A stretch of DNA of 44,406 nt from positions 1-44,406 of IMG/VR virus record IMGVR_UViG_3300035698_012812; one strand, written 5' to 3'. Below, in pieces: positions 8,208-15,717 of the stretch; position 1 is the first letter of the stretch; each line of letters begins with the position of its first letter. The DNA is from a virus. Made by a program: the position numbers and the translations under genes. The notes beneath the pieces are model-generated. The model ran no database searches, was not told the origin of the DNA, and saw only the letters and a list, made by a program, of their open reading frames with translations.

Positions 8208-8300
8208 GATGGATTCTCCTGCTGAATTTTGATTGTTAGTTTTTGATTGTCGATTGTAGATTAATGTCGGTCCTCCTTGCCGCTAATTGTTATCATGATG

Positions 8301-8329
8301 AATATACTTGTTGTGTTATCTGTTGTCAA
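8301..8329 (-). promoter_or_regulatory. Sigma-70 promoter driving the 7419-8207 gene leftward
   Basis: On the minus strand a perfect -35 box TTGACA (8324-8329) is followed after 17 bases by TATATT (8301-8306). The predicted leader is about 85 bases and contains an unused SD-like AAGGAGG and several GATTGT repeats. This is one of the best promoter matches in the window. Confidence 0.75.
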
Positions 8330-8339
8330 TAGTTATTTT

Positions 8340-9758
8340 TCATAACTCTCCCTCCAGCATCTTTCTAATTGTCTCCTTGGTGTGCAAGACTTTGGATACC
8401 ACGTCGTCCCGCTTCATAGTGTTCCTCAGTAAAGACTCTTGGATTGTTTTCCTGGCTACCAAGATTGTTATAACCACTGTCTTAGTCTGTCCCTGCCTCC
8501 AGCTGCGTGCCAAGCACTGCTTGTAATCTCTCGGTGCCAGCGGCATCTCAGGAAATATAACTTGGTTGCAGTTGAATAGATTCAAACCGTAACCACCTGA
8601 CTTTGGGTGTATTGTGATGGTGTCTAAATCTCCTGCTTTGAACTCCTCAACGTACCTATCCTTGTCTTTCCGGCTAACGGATCCAAAGCAGCCACCGGCG
8701 TCGTAACGTTCCATCATCAGTTCATTGGTTGCTATGTAGTTGTTGAAGAGGATCCTTGTCTTGGTGGCTTTCACCAGAGAGTCGAGCACTTCCAGCCCCT
8801 CCACTTTTCCTTTAAACTCCAGAGGGCAGAAGATAAACTGCTGACTCATGTGGAAGAGCTTCGTGGCCTCGGTAGCGTCTATCACAGAGCCATCCTCAAG
8901 CACCAGCAGTTGCTCCTGTATCAACTTCCTGTAGAGTTTCATATGAGCAGGCGACAGATCGTACTTCACCCCCTTCACCACCTTCTCAGGCATGTCTAGG
9001 TGATCTGATACTTCCCTTATCACAGCGTTCTCTACAAGGTTGTCATGCAGTACGTCAAGATCTTTGAAAGCGACCGGGCTTCCGAAGTTATCTTCTGCGA
9101 GAACATGCTTCCTGTAGAAGTTTCCGTAGTTTGGATAGGCCTCAGGAGAAGTTATTGATATCAAACCGTATGCTGCTATAGGATCCCCAGACAACGGGGT
9201 GCCGGTCAGTAGACAGCAGTCATGCATTATCTTCTCATAACGGTAATCCTTTGTGATTGGTATTATGGTGCCGTGAGAAAGTTTTATCTTTTGTGTTTTC
9301 TTTACTATCCCTCCTCGCAGCAGTTTGAAGATAATGTTATTGTGGGAGCATAAGTTGGTGGCCTCGTCTACGATGTAGTAGATGTCTTTAAGTCCTTTAA
9401 ACTTCTCGTAGTCATTTTGAAAGATTTGTGGAGACATCACTATAAAGTCTGAATCAAAGTCGATCTTCTCTCTCTTCTTTGGACTACCTCTGTAGTCAGT
9501 AACAGCTAAGTCCAGAGATTCCAACCATTCTACCCACTGAGTTATTAGACTTGCTGGGCAGAGTATTATGCAAGAATTGAATCCATTCAGTAGCTTGTAC
9601 ACACCTAACATAGTAGCGCAGTTGGTTTTTCCGAGTCCCATATCCCAATAGACACCACAAGTCCTTAATTTGGCGAACCTATTTACATCATCTACTTGGT
9701 ACTGGTGGAGTTTGAATGGGAGTGTTATGTGCTCCAATACTTCATTAACCGGCTCCAT
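8340..9758 (-). CDS. SNF2-family DNA helicase/translocase
   Basis: A 472-residue SF2 ATPase of the SNF2 type. Helicase motifs appear in order: QxxxV region, WDMGLGKT (Walker A, K44), ILCPASL (Ia), VDEAT (131-134, motif II), LLTGTPLSG (III), GGYGLNL (V) and SWRQGQTKTV (VI). Phage proteins of this kind remodel replication or recombination intermediates. The start is the ATG reading MEPVNEV, preceded by GAGGGGG; a GTG two codons earlier is possible. Its 5' end overlaps the preceding small gene by 14 bases. Confidence 0.92.
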   Translation of the reverse strand: MEPVNEVLEHITLPFKLHQYQVDDVNRFAKLRTCGVYWDMGLGKTNCATMLGVYKLLNGFNSCIILCPASLITQWVEWLESLDLAVTDYRGSPKKREKIDFDSDFIVMSPQIFQNDYEKFKGLKDIYYIVDEATNLCSHNNIIFKLLRGGIVKKTQKIKLSHGTIIPITKDYRYEKIMHDCCLLTGTPLSGDPIAAYGLISITSPEAYPNYGNFYRKHVLAEDNFGSPVAFKDLDVLHDNLVENAVIREVSDHLDMPEKVVKGVKYDLSPAHMKLYRKLIQEQLLVLEDGSVIDATEATKLFHMSQQFIFCPLEFKGKVEGLEVLDSLVKATKTRILFNNYIATNELMMERYDAGGCFGSVSRKDKDRYVEEFKAGDLDTITIHPKSGGYGLNLFNCNQVIFPEMPLAPRDYKQCLARSWRQGQTKTVVITILVARKTIQESLLRNTMKRDDVVSKVLHTKETIRKMLEGEL

Positions 9759-9954
9759 TTCCACCCCCTCTAAAGTTTGGCACTATAGAGTGGGCGCACA
9801 ACTTCAAAGCCTGATCCTCCGTGAAGCCTTCCTTTATGAGGGTGTCGAACTTGATTTTCTGCAGTTTGGCTACAGACGTGAAGGTCTTAATCGCCCCCTC
9901 CAACTCACCGTCAGCTATCCCAGCTTTTATTATATCCTCGAATTGCTTTTTCAT
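9745..9954 (-). CDS. Small hypothetical protein, 69 aa
   Basis: The start is the ATG reading MKKQFEDI, fixed by a four-base ATGA overlap with the stop of the zinc-ribbon gene upstream. The body is helical, with an EGFTEDQALKLC segment typical of short helix-turn-helix or UBA-like adaptors, and ends in a glycine-rich tail. It overlaps the helicase start and so is probably translated by coupling. Function unknown. Confidence 0.65.
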   Translation of the reverse strand: MKKQFEDIIKAGIADGELEGAIKTFTSVAKLQKIKFDTLIKEGFTEDQALKLCAHSIVPNFRGGGNGAG

Positions 9955-10091
9955 TTGTGTTCCTCTGGTTGGGGTTTGGGTCTTGGTTCGTCCCACTTCC
10001 TGTGTTTGCATACAGGGCATACCTTTGGCCTCACTTCTGGATTCTTCGGCCACCACTCGTAGTGGCATCTTAGGCATTTAAGCTTCTTCAT
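9951..10091 (-). CDS. Zinc-ribbon protein, 46 aa
   Basis: The frame begins MKKLKCLRCHYEWWPKN and continues to VCPVCKHRKWDEPR. Two CxxC knuckles (C6-C9 and C25-C28) with flanking aromatic residues form a small zinc ribbon, a type seen often in phage and archaeal small proteins. SD GGAGG lies six bases before the ATG, and the TGA stop overlaps the next ATG. It probably serves as a nucleic-acid or protein-binding accessory of the replication operon. Confidence 0.75.
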   Translation of the reverse strand: MKKLKCLRCHYEWWPKNPEVRPKVCPVCKHRKWDEPRPKPQPEEHK

Positions 10092-10488
10092 CTGTATCCT
10101 CCAACTGCCCTGCTATCTCTTCATCAATATGCTTTATTAGAAACACCTTGGTCTCCTTGACTGGATAATAGAAAAATTTCCCTTTGTACTGTGTACCTAT
10201 CTTAGGGTGGGCCTGTATTTCTTCCAAGTGACGGAGAAGTTTCTCCTTCAACTTTTTCCTTGTTACTGCCACTTTAATCGCTGTGACTTCAGAGAACGCT
10301 CCGTACTCTGACCAAGTGCCTCCCTGAGGTAGGATGAAAAAAGTTTGAGAGTTGTAAGGTGCCCCGGTCAAACTTAACCATATCTCAGCCAGCGTCCGGT
10401 AATCTGGGTGTTTGTCCATGTCGAACGGCTCGTATGAGACATTCGATACCATGATTTCTTTCTTTGGCAGCTTTGCTATCTGATTCAT
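10078..10488 (-). CDS. Hypothetical protein, 136 aa
   Basis: Family not recognised. The N-terminal half holds a YRTLAEIWLSLTG segment, the middle is basic (TRKKLKEKLLRHLEEIQ) and the C-terminus is acidic. There is no membrane segment. The start overlaps the J-domain gene stop by ATGA and has SD AAAGGAGG. Its end overlaps the zinc-ribbon gene by 14 bases. Confidence 0.7.
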   Translation of the reverse strand: MNQIAKLPKKEIMVSNVSYEPFDMDKHPDYRTLAEIWLSLTGAPYNSQTFFILPQGGTWSEYGAFSEVTAIKVAVTRKKLKEKLLRHLEEIQAHPKIGTQYKGKFFYYPVKETKVFLIKHIDEEIAGQLEDTDEEA

Positions 10489-11171
10489 TTGGTGTAACCT
10501 CCTTTTTCGATTACTGATTTGGCTTCAGCAAGCCTAGCCATCTTCTCTGTGTTTCCTCCCATATCTGGGTGGTACAGTCTAGCGTAATGTTTGTATAGCA
10601 CTGACAAGCTTCCTTTAGTTATCACCGGGCAAGAAGTTCCCGCTATGATCCCTACCATTTTAAACGCCTCTACCATACTCATTCCAGCCTTTGGAGGTTT
10701 GAGTTTAGGTGGCTTGGGTTTGGGTGGTACTATCTTTTCGGCTTCTCTCTTAATCGCCGTAGCTGTCAGTTCGTTATCAATAGCATCCTGCAGTAACCTT
10801 TCAGCATCCTCCGGATGATCCTTCACTAAAGGAGCAATCGCTTGCGCATGGGAAAAGTTTAATGCTGGATCTTGAGCTAGAGTTGAAAGATCACGGTTTT
10901 CCGTGATCTTTGTAGTTGCTGATGCCCAGTCGTTGATAGATCCAGCCTTCAGACCATACCTCTCCCGGTACATCTTCTTCTCTTCATTCGTTTCAAGCTT
11001 ACCGTAGGCAGCACCATGCCACCACTGACGGGCTGCTTTCACCCTGAGGAAGCAGCCCTCCATGTCGTCAGTCTTCTCCACGATGTCATCGTAAGAGCTT
11101 ATTTCTTCCAGATCTGCCATCAGACTTGGTATGTACTCATCTTTCCTTACAAGTTGGTCTATTATTTCCAT
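10485..11171 (-). CDS. ParB/KorB-like helical protein with C-terminal J domain
   Basis: This 228-residue protein appears to be a fusion. The middle (about 90-147: LNFSHAQAIAPLVKDHPE... LTATAIKREAEKI) resembles the helix-turn-helix and following helices of ParB/KorB DNA-binding proteins. After a proline-lysine linker (150-160) the C-terminus has helices around YKHYARLYHPDMGGN, with the HPD tripeptide (201-203) that defines J domains, which stimulate DnaK ATPase. A phage J domain could recruit host DnaK to a replication complex. The start chosen is the ATG reading MEIIDQ, with GGGGGAG upstream. The ParB resemblance is weaker than the J-domain call. Confidence 0.65.
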   Translation of the reverse strand: MEIIDQLVRKDEYIPSLMADLEEISSYDDIVEKTDDMEGCFLRVKAARQWWHGAAYGKLETNEEKKMYRERYGLKAGSINDWASATTKITENRDLSTLAQDPALNFSHAQAIAPLVKDHPEDAERLLQDAIDNELTATAIKREAEKIVPPKPKPPKLKPPKAGMSMVEAFKMVGIIAGTSCPVITKGSLSVLYKHYARLYHPDMGGNTEKMARLAEAKSVIEKGGYTK

Positions 11172-11196
11172 CACACGCTCCCCCATTAAATTAGTG

Positions 11197-11242
11197 TTAC
11201 TTCTACGTAAGGGTTATACACCAACGTAGAAGTAATAGTCAA
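11197..11242 (-). promoter_or_regulatory. Leftward promoter with operator-like inverted repeat
   Basis: On the minus strand TTGACT (11237-11242) is followed after 18 bases by TATAAC (11213-11218). A perfect 12-bp inverted repeat (TTACTTCTACGT at 11197-11208, ACGTAGAAGTAA at 11224-11235) brackets the -10 box. This suggests a promoter for the J-domain gene and downstream operon controlled by a dimeric repressor, though the repeat could instead act as an RNA hairpin. Confidence 0.6.
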
Positions 11243-11249
11243 GAACTAT

Positions 11250-11687
11250 TTACGGTTGATAATCCTCTGAGTGCAAAAGAACAAAACCTTTCTCGTCCTT
11301 TGTTAGCTTCCTGTTTGTGGCAGACCATGCGAGACACCTTGCATGGACCAGACCTTGTAGACCTTCTTGATGCCATATATCAAGCTTCAAGTGTGAGTGG
11401 TCCTCTTCCTTTAACTTCTCGTAGAAATCCCACGGACTATCCAGTTTCATAAAGTGGCTGACTCGTTTGTCTCCAAGCGGTTGGTTTACCGTCTGCTCTG
11501 CAGCAGCGTAAAGAGACTGGTCGAACTTTGCCGGCAGTCTGTCGGACAGCAGCCCATTCTCGAAAGCAAACATTGATCTGTTGCTTAAAGACAGCAACTG
11601 CCACATCTCGAAACTGCATTCAGTGTTGCCGACTCCGAACCCGTGGCTTCTGTAAAATGATTTTGGTTCTGGTGAAAATAGTGTCAT
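11250..11687 (-). CDS. Hypothetical protein, 145 aa
   Basis: Family not recognised. It is a soluble protein rich in Trp, His and Phe, with segments such as YRSHGFGVGNTECSF and WHQEGLQGLVHARCLAW. SD GAGGAG lies seven bases before the ATG. It ends eight bases before the -35 of the leftward promoter for the J-domain gene, so it is probably the last gene of its transcription unit. Confidence 0.7.
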   Translation of the reverse strand: MTLFSPEPKSFYRSHGFGVGNTECSFEMWQLLSLSNRSMFAFENGLLSDRLPAKFDQSLYAAAEQTVNQPLGDKRVSHFMKLDSPWDFYEKLKEEDHSHLKLDIWHQEGLQGLVHARCLAWSATNRKLTKDEKGFVLLHSEDYQP

Positions 11688-11690
11688 AAA

Positions 11691-11933
11691 TTAACTCCTC
11701 TGTGATGTTAAGTGATATTTCCCGCAAGCGCATTTGTATACCTTGCTTTCTTTTCTACGCTTTCTTCCGTTCACCTGCCTGATAACCCTATAGGCATCTT
11801 GAACAGTGTCGTAAGGTACTTTTCTGCATGCTCTCTCTCTCTCTATATCTACCCCTGAGTTCTTATCTTCAAGGTCGTCAGCTACGCGCTGACAGAACCC
11901 AACAATTTTTACGCTGTCTTCGTTAGAGTCCAT
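11691..11933 (-). CDS. Small protein with C-terminal CxCxxxH motif, 80 aa
   Basis: A charged N-terminus is followed by a basic stretch (VNGRKRRKESK) and then KCACGKYHLTS. This short Cys/His cluster at the C-terminus recurs in small phage proteins and may bind zinc or nucleic acid. The start overlaps the end of the upstream gene by 25 bases and has AGGAG upstream. Function unknown. Confidence 0.65.
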   Translation of the reverse strand: MDSNEDSVKIVGFCQRVADDLEDKNSGVDIERERACRKVPYDTVQDAYRVIRQVNGRKRRKESKVYKCACGKYHLTSQRS

Positions 11934-12139
11934 CCTAGCTCCTTCAGCTGCCGTGCTGTTGCTTTGCCCTTCGCTATCTCCGGGGCAGTGTTAGGTGGAA
12001 GATCGAAAGCTTCGGCTATTTCGTAACCTGTCATGCTTTCCAGCTCTTCGTAATTAATAATTGTGTGGGCTATAATCCTCCCAGATTTGACCCTCCCCTT
12101 CACTTCGTTAATATCGTTTGCGATCTCTTTTACATCCAT
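11909..12139 (-). CDS. Small hypothetical protein, 76 aa (possible HTH)
   Basis: The region ESMTGYEIAEAFDLPPNTAPEIAKG has the spacing of a helix-turn-helix (a helix, a turn at FDLPPN, a second helix), so a DNA-binding role is possible but unproven. SD AGGAG precedes the ATG. The gene overlaps its neighbours at both ends (31 and 25 bases). Confidence 0.65.
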   Translation of the reverse strand: MDVKEIANDINEVKGRVKSGRIIAHTIINYEELESMTGYEIAEAFDLPPNTAPEIAKGKATARQLKELGWTLTKTA

Positions 12140-12260
12140 TAGATTCTCCTAGGTTTTCTTTTACGATCTTAATGGCCTCAGTTTTAGAGACCTTCCTCGT
12201 ATCCAACAGCTTCCCTCTGAATCTTTCGAACACAGAGAATTGTTTCTTGCTAGTCTTCAT
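12108..12260 (-). CDS. Small basic protein, 50 aa
   Basis: The frame begins MKTSKKQFSVFERFRG and ends CKRDRKRY. It is very basic and mostly helical. Its ATG overlaps the TGA of the acidic gene upstream by four bases, and its 3' end overlaps the next gene by 32 bases, including that gene's SD. The coupling supports it as a real gene. A nucleic-acid-binding accessory is possible. Confidence 0.6.
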   Translation of the reverse strand: MKTSKKQFSVFERFRGKLLDTRKVSKTEAIKIVKENLGESNGCKRDRKRY

Positions 12261-12517
12261 ATCATATCTCCATACTTATCATTCCAAGCCCTATCTATTT
12301 CGTCTGCATTGTTGATGTCAAGATCATCTAGTTCTTCCTCTGTCTCTATCTCAACACCGTCCTTATCTTCTGCTGTGTGTACTTTAACATACGCCTCCTC
12401 CCCGGGCTCTTCCAGAGTCTGAGTGAACCCTCTGTAGAACTTCACAGAGGTTATCTTTGTGAGGTTGTCTTCATCATCGTAAAGCCTTATCGTCAATGGG
12501 TATATTCCTGATTTCAT
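12257..12517 (-). CDS. Small acidic protein, 86 aa
   Basis: A beta-like N-terminus (IYPLTIRLYDDEDNL) is followed by a strongly acidic region (about 50-75). SD AAGGAG precedes the ATG. Strongly acidic small early proteins of phages can mimic DNA and block host enzymes, but nothing here proves that role. Translationally coupled to the basic gene downstream. Confidence 0.65.
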   Translation of the reverse strand: MKSGIYPLTIRLYDDEDNLTKITSVKFYRGFTQTLEEPGEEAYVKVHTAEDKDGVEIETEEELDDLDINNADEIDRAWNDKYGDMI

Positions 12518-12528
12518 TTACTATCTCC

Positions 12529-13111
12529 TTAGTGAAGTGGGAAGCATACATCTGTATTTGTCATTCTCCAGCAGGATTGCTTACAATCTCCGCAGTTGCC
12601 TGGGCATCTGAAGTACTCTTCGGGCTTTCTTTCGTCACTTTCTAACCAAGCAAGTGGCAGACAGTGCTTATTCTCAGGTAGTGCTAGCCCCCGGCCAAGT
12701 ACTCAGATATACCTTTAAGTTGTGAGGCATTTCTGAGAAGTCGAAGTCATACCTCTTGGTGAACATGAGGAAGGTTGTTTGTGGGTTACGTGTTGTGACA
12801 TCTTCCAACAGATCGAAGTAGTATCCATCTGGCATGTCTCCTGCTGAATGTATTCTGAAGAGTTCTGGTTTCTTGTAGGTCAGGTACCCATCAAGGTCCT
12901 CAAAGAAGCACTCCGGACTGTAGTTATAGTACTCAAGGTTTCCTCCCCATGCACTCCTTACGTTGGGGTACTGTCTGAATGCTTTTTGAGCGTAGCAATC
13001 ATCATAACACGGCAGCCCTTTCCCGCAGGTTGTTACCGGTGGTAGATTTAAGTTCGGTATCTTACCAAGCTTTGAGTTGCCTTCACTTATATTAATTCTG
13101 TGTATTGTCAT
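12529..13111 (-). pseudogene. GP88-family protein interrupted by a +1 frameshift
   Basis: Codons from 13111 read MTIHRINISEGNSKLGKIPN, a Cys cluster CGKGLPCYDDCYAQ, and continue to LKVYLSTWPG. The frame then stops early after four more codons. If one base of a five-base run (12688-12692, G on the coding strand) is skipped, translation continues LALPENKHCLPLAWLE to a second Cys cluster (RCPGNCGDCKQSCW) and stops at 12529, giving the full GP88-type layout (N- and C-terminal Cys clusters, motif SxWPGL.LPENK). The lesion may be a real inactivating indel, a homopolymer sequencing error or programmed frameshifting. Function of the family is not established; the cysteines suggest metal binding. Confidence 0.75.
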
Positions 13112-13126
13112 TTTGAATCCCCTAAA

Positions 13127-13333
13127 TTAAATGTATAGATCTGGAACCAACTGTATAGTTACCCACTCAAACTTACGCCATTCATCTGATATATTTCCTC
13201 TGAGTCCTCCGCTGCTTATGACCTTAGAAGCCACACCAAGCAGTAGCTGCTGCCCTTTAGTGGATACTCTGTCTGACTCGCTAACAGCCTTTGTAGCCCA
13301 TGCCCACAGATCTTCCTTTGAATTACCGTTCAT
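13127..13333 (-). CDS. Small hypothetical protein, 68 aa
   Basis: Starts MNGNSKEDLWAWATKAV with SD GTAGGAGG. The sequence is mixed helix and beta and shows no motif I recognise. It overlaps the start-proximal gene upstream by 11 bases and ends 15 bases before the GP88-like gene. Confidence 0.6.
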   Translation of the reverse strand: MNGNSKEDLWAWATKAVSESDRVSTKGQQLLLGVASKVISSGGLRGNISDEWRKFEWVTIQLVPDLYI

Positions 13334-13466
13334 TTTGAATCCTCCTACCGAGAATTATAATCCTCATTGCTTTCTTCTTAGTTACTTCGTAGTACTCTGC
13401 GAAGCATGCTATTGTTACGAAGTTGTTAACGTAATCAAGATACATCTTCAGAATTTTCTTTTTCAT
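13323..13466 (-). CDS. Small protein with YLDYVNNF motif, 47 aa
   Basis: The ATG reading MKKKILKMYLDY has GGAGAAT upstream. The pattern YLDYVNNFxTxxxFAExYxxxxxxAxxIIxLGR is a short helical protein type I have seen in many phage genomes and looks like a compact helix-turn-helix. Function unknown. A longer frame to 13562 exists but lacks an SD and overlaps a real gene. Confidence 0.65.
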   Translation of the reverse strand: MKKKILKMYLDYVNNFVTIACFAEYYEVTKKKAMRIIILGRRIQNER

Positions 13467-13638
13467 TTTTATTCTCCTCAAAGTAAATTTTGTCACTCCA
13501 GTCATCCAGCATGTTCTGGATTCCAAGTAAGGCCTCCCTCTCAGGACCGTCAGGTAGGTCATGATGTACCTGTATTAATATCAGTCTATGCCTCTCCAAC
13601 TCTTCGAAGTCCACGTTCTCAATTACTAAAGTTGCCAT
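13435..13638 (-). CDS. Small hypothetical protein, 67 aa
   Basis: The ATG reading MATLVIENVDFEELERH has GGAGG seven bases upstream. An amphipathic helical protein with an acidic Lys/Glu-rich tail. Overlaps the next gene by 32 bases. The FEELERHR segment suggests a coiled helix. Function unknown. Confidence 0.6.
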   Translation of the reverse strand: MATLVIENVDFEELERHRLILIQVHHDLPDGPEREALLGIQNMLDDWSDKIYFEENKNEKENSEDVS

Positions 13639-13640
13639 CT

Positions 13641-13853
13641 TCAATCCTCCAGTTTACTGTTCTCGTCCAAGAAAGACAGTACGTATAGCTTCTTATTTTT
13701 GTTCAGCGACTCCAAGTAGGCATAGTTAAACGGCCAAGGCTTGCCATCAGCGTTAAATATAAATAGTTTATCCTCGTAGGCTTCCCAATTTTCCAGAGCT
13801 TCCTTTACTGTTATCCTCTTAGCTTCCCACGATTCGTATTTTGTGTATCTCAT
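13641..13853 (-). CDS. Small hypothetical protein, 70 aa
   Basis: Begins MRYTKYESWEAKRITVKEAL with GGAG upstream and is rich in Trp, Tyr and Phe (GKPWPFNYAYLESL). The acidic end reads DENSKLED. No known motif. Part of the tightly packed leftward cluster. Confidence 0.6.
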   Translation of the reverse strand: MRYTKYESWEAKRITVKEALENWEAYEDKLFIFNADGKPWPFNYAYLESLNKNKKLYVLSFLDENSKLED

Positions 13854-13854
13854 A

Positions 13855-14085
13855 CTAACTCCAGCATACTATGTATTGGTATTCAGATACGGTTGAGAAC
13901 TGTAGTCCAGTGGCCTCTTTGAATGCCGCCTGAAGTTCATCACTACCGTCCATGATGTCAACGTCGATAATAAGGTCATCATATGAGTCAGTCCTTGTAT
14001 AGCAGTCTCCTGCGTGAAGCAACCCATCCAATGAGGTCCTAGTGTCCAGTTGGATCAATACTACTTTTCCTTCTTTAATTTTCAT
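13855..14085 (-). CDS. Small hypothetical protein, 76 aa
   Basis: Begins MKIKEGKVVLIQLDTRTSLD with SD AAAGGAG. It is beta-rich and acidic (DLIIDVDIMDGSDE), with a final YQYIVCWS. No membrane segment and no motif I recognise. Confidence 0.6.
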   Translation of the reverse strand: MKIKEGKVVLIQLDTRTSLDGLLHAGDCYTRTDSYDDLIIDVDIMDGSDELQAAFKEATGLQFSTVSEYQYIVCWS

Positions 14086-14086
14086 C

Positions 14087-14350
14087 TCAATTCTCCTTTA
14101 CTATTTCAACTTCTGTCTGAGTATCTGTGCCCTCAAGACCTATTGAGTTTGCATAAACTCTGTAGGCAAACACTTTCCCGTCGTCGTAATGAAAGTCAAG
14201 CCCGTACATAGCGTGCCACCTATCGTTCCCCTCCCAAAATGCCTTGGTGCGGCTCAACTCTTTCTTTATTGCCAGCCAATTCTCAGAGAGTTTGCTTAAC
14301 ACCTCAATAACATTTATGTTAAAGTCTCTCGGATCTATTTTAATTCTCAT
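14087..14350 (-). CDS. Small hypothetical protein, 87 aa
   Basis: Begins MRIKIDPRDFNINVIEVLSK with SD GAGGAG. The middle holds WEGNDRWHAMYGLDFHYDDG. The start overlaps the end of the 204-residue gene upstream by 11 bases. Function unknown. Confidence 0.6.
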   Translation of the reverse strand: MRIKIDPRDFNINVIEVLSKLSENWLAIKKELSRTKAFWEGNDRWHAMYGLDFHYDDGKVFAYRVYANSIGLEGTDTQTEVEIVKEN

Positions 14351-14954
14351 TGCTCTCCTCTATGTGCTGTCTCCATTCCTCAAGCCCAAGGATTGTGGAT
14401 TGGCTCAATACTTCATGGATCCAGTCGTCTACGGTGTATTTTAAATCCCGGGCTTCGATCTCTACTTTCTTCTTTGCTATTATATAACTTAAAACACTGT
14501 TCATCTCAGACTCACAGTACTCCTCGCCAAGAAAGCCCCAGCATGACTCCAGTATCTCACCGTATGCGTTCTCTATCACATACCCAAAGCAGTTACTGGT
14601 CAGATAGTTGTTGTACGTCTCTACCTCTCCTTCCATGCATAGTAACGCCTGTTCTTTCGACATTCCTTCTTTCTTCAGGTCTTCTTGGGTGACATAAATT
14701 ACACCGAGTCTCCCGGAGTCCCACGCACAGGAGAATGGTTTCGTTGATATTGAGAGACCGCTGTGATCCATTAGATACAGAGGTAGTACAATATCTCCTT
14801 TTTGTAGGTGGTCAGCAGGGTTTCCTTGGACGTGCCCAAGGTTGTACCTGCTGTGGTTGCATATCATGGTTCCAAGAGAATCATACTCTACTGTAGGATC
14901 CAATGGGTCGTCATCGTGCAGTACAGTTCCTTCTATTCCGTAATTTTTTGTCAT
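14340..14954 (-). CDS. Conserved phage hypothetical protein, 204 aa
   Basis: The segment LGTMICNHSRYNLG, then LPLYLMDHSGLSIST and FSCAWDSGRLGVIYV, is a pattern I have seen in phage proteins of unknown function; the order and wording of these blocks are characteristic. The C-terminal third is helical and charged. SD AAGGAG lies upstream. The conserved Cys/His/Asp residues hint at metal binding or enzymatic activity, but no reaction is known to me. Confidence 0.7.
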   Translation of the reverse strand: MTKNYGIEGTVLHDDDPLDPTVEYDSLGTMICNHSRYNLGHVQGNPADHLQKGDIVLPLYLMDHSGLSISTKPFSCAWDSGRLGVIYVTQEDLKKEGMSKEQALLCMEGEVETYNNYLTSNCFGYVIENAYGEILESCWGFLGEEYCESEMNSVLSYIIAKKKVEIEARDLKYTVDDWIHEVLSQSTILGLEEWRQHIEESNEN

Positions 14955-14967
14955 TTTAAATATCTCC

Positions 14968-15363
14968 TTAGAATCTATGTTCAGTTATGAGCTCTTCTCT
15001 TAAACCCTCTAACTCAGCCATTACTTTATTAGTTTTACGCAGGATCCTCTCAATTTCATCAAACTCCATTTCAAACACTAGCAACTCATCAGCTCTGTCG
15101 TGCAGCTCTTTGTTATCTGTCTCCCCTACTAAATCCATAAATTTATTAAGGTCTCTCTTAACTCTGCTCAGATAGTTGAGGCCGTCCTCGAGATCTTCTT
15201 CGGAATCAGTATCTACTGTCTTTAGGAAGTCTAGGACTTCCTCTTCCTCTTCTGGACAGCAGCAAGGCTCTACTATTATCATAGGGCCGTTCGTTCCTGC
15301 TACCATAGGTGCTTCCTCGAAATCCATTGGCTTATGACATATACTGCAGTAAGGTTCTAACAT
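14968..15363 (-). CDS. Zinc-knuckle and coiled-coil protein, 131 aa
   Basis: The N-terminus has YCSICHK (CxxC) and later EPCCCPEEEEE, which can form a zinc site. The rest is a charged helix with heptad-like spacing up to EELITEHRF. Two starts are possible: the ATG at 15369 overlaps the previous stop by ATGA but leaves only two bases after GAGGAG, while the ATG at 15363 (MLEPYC) has proper spacing and is used here. Function unknown. Confidence 0.65.
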   Translation of the reverse strand: MLEPYCSICHKPMDFEEAPMVAGTNGPMIIVEPCCCPEEEEEVLDFLKTVDTDSEEDLEDGLNYLSRVKRDLNKFMDLVGETDNKELHDRADELLVFEMEFDEIERILRKTNKVMAELEGLREELITEHRF

Positions 15364-15365
15364 TT

Positions 15366-15704
15366 TCATAACTCCTCAATAAGTTTTGTTACTCTCTCTC
15401 TCATCTGCTTTACGTCTATACTTAATACCATACTTTCATGGTATACATTTTTGAATGTGCTTGTTCTAGGGTGCAGGGCCCTTAATGTCTTGGCTGCCTC
15501 TGCTGGCTGCAGTCCTATGTGTGTTGCTACGCTTTTTACTGTGTAGGCCTTCACTATAGCTTCGAAGTCCCACCACAAGTTTCCGTTCAGCCTCCTCTCT
15601 GTGGGGACTAAGTAACCTTTCTTCACCCAAGCGTTAAAGTTATCCACCCTCATACCCAGCAGATTTCTCACTACTCCAGATCTGTAATACACTTGAAAGT
15701 CCAT
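15366..15704 (-). CDS. Probable HTH DNA-binding protein, 112 aa
   Basis: The N-terminal half (VVRNLLGMRVDNFNAWVKKGYLVPTER) has the layout of a MerR-like or excisionase-type winged helix: a recognition helix followed by a turn and a basic wing. The second half is helical. It may regulate the leftward cluster. SD GAGGAG precedes the ATG. Confidence 0.6.
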   Translation of the reverse strand: MDFQVYYRSGVVRNLLGMRVDNFNAWVKKGYLVPTERRLNGNLWWDFEAIVKAYTVKSVATHIGLQPAEAAKTLRALHPRTSTFKNVYHESMVLSIDVKQMRERVTKLIEEL

Positions 15705-15717
15705 TTTAAATATCTCC

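Noticed and set aside
13131-13688. Plus-strand 185-codon open frame
   Set aside because: It is antisense to four coupled minus-strand small genes with good SDs, so it is a shadow.
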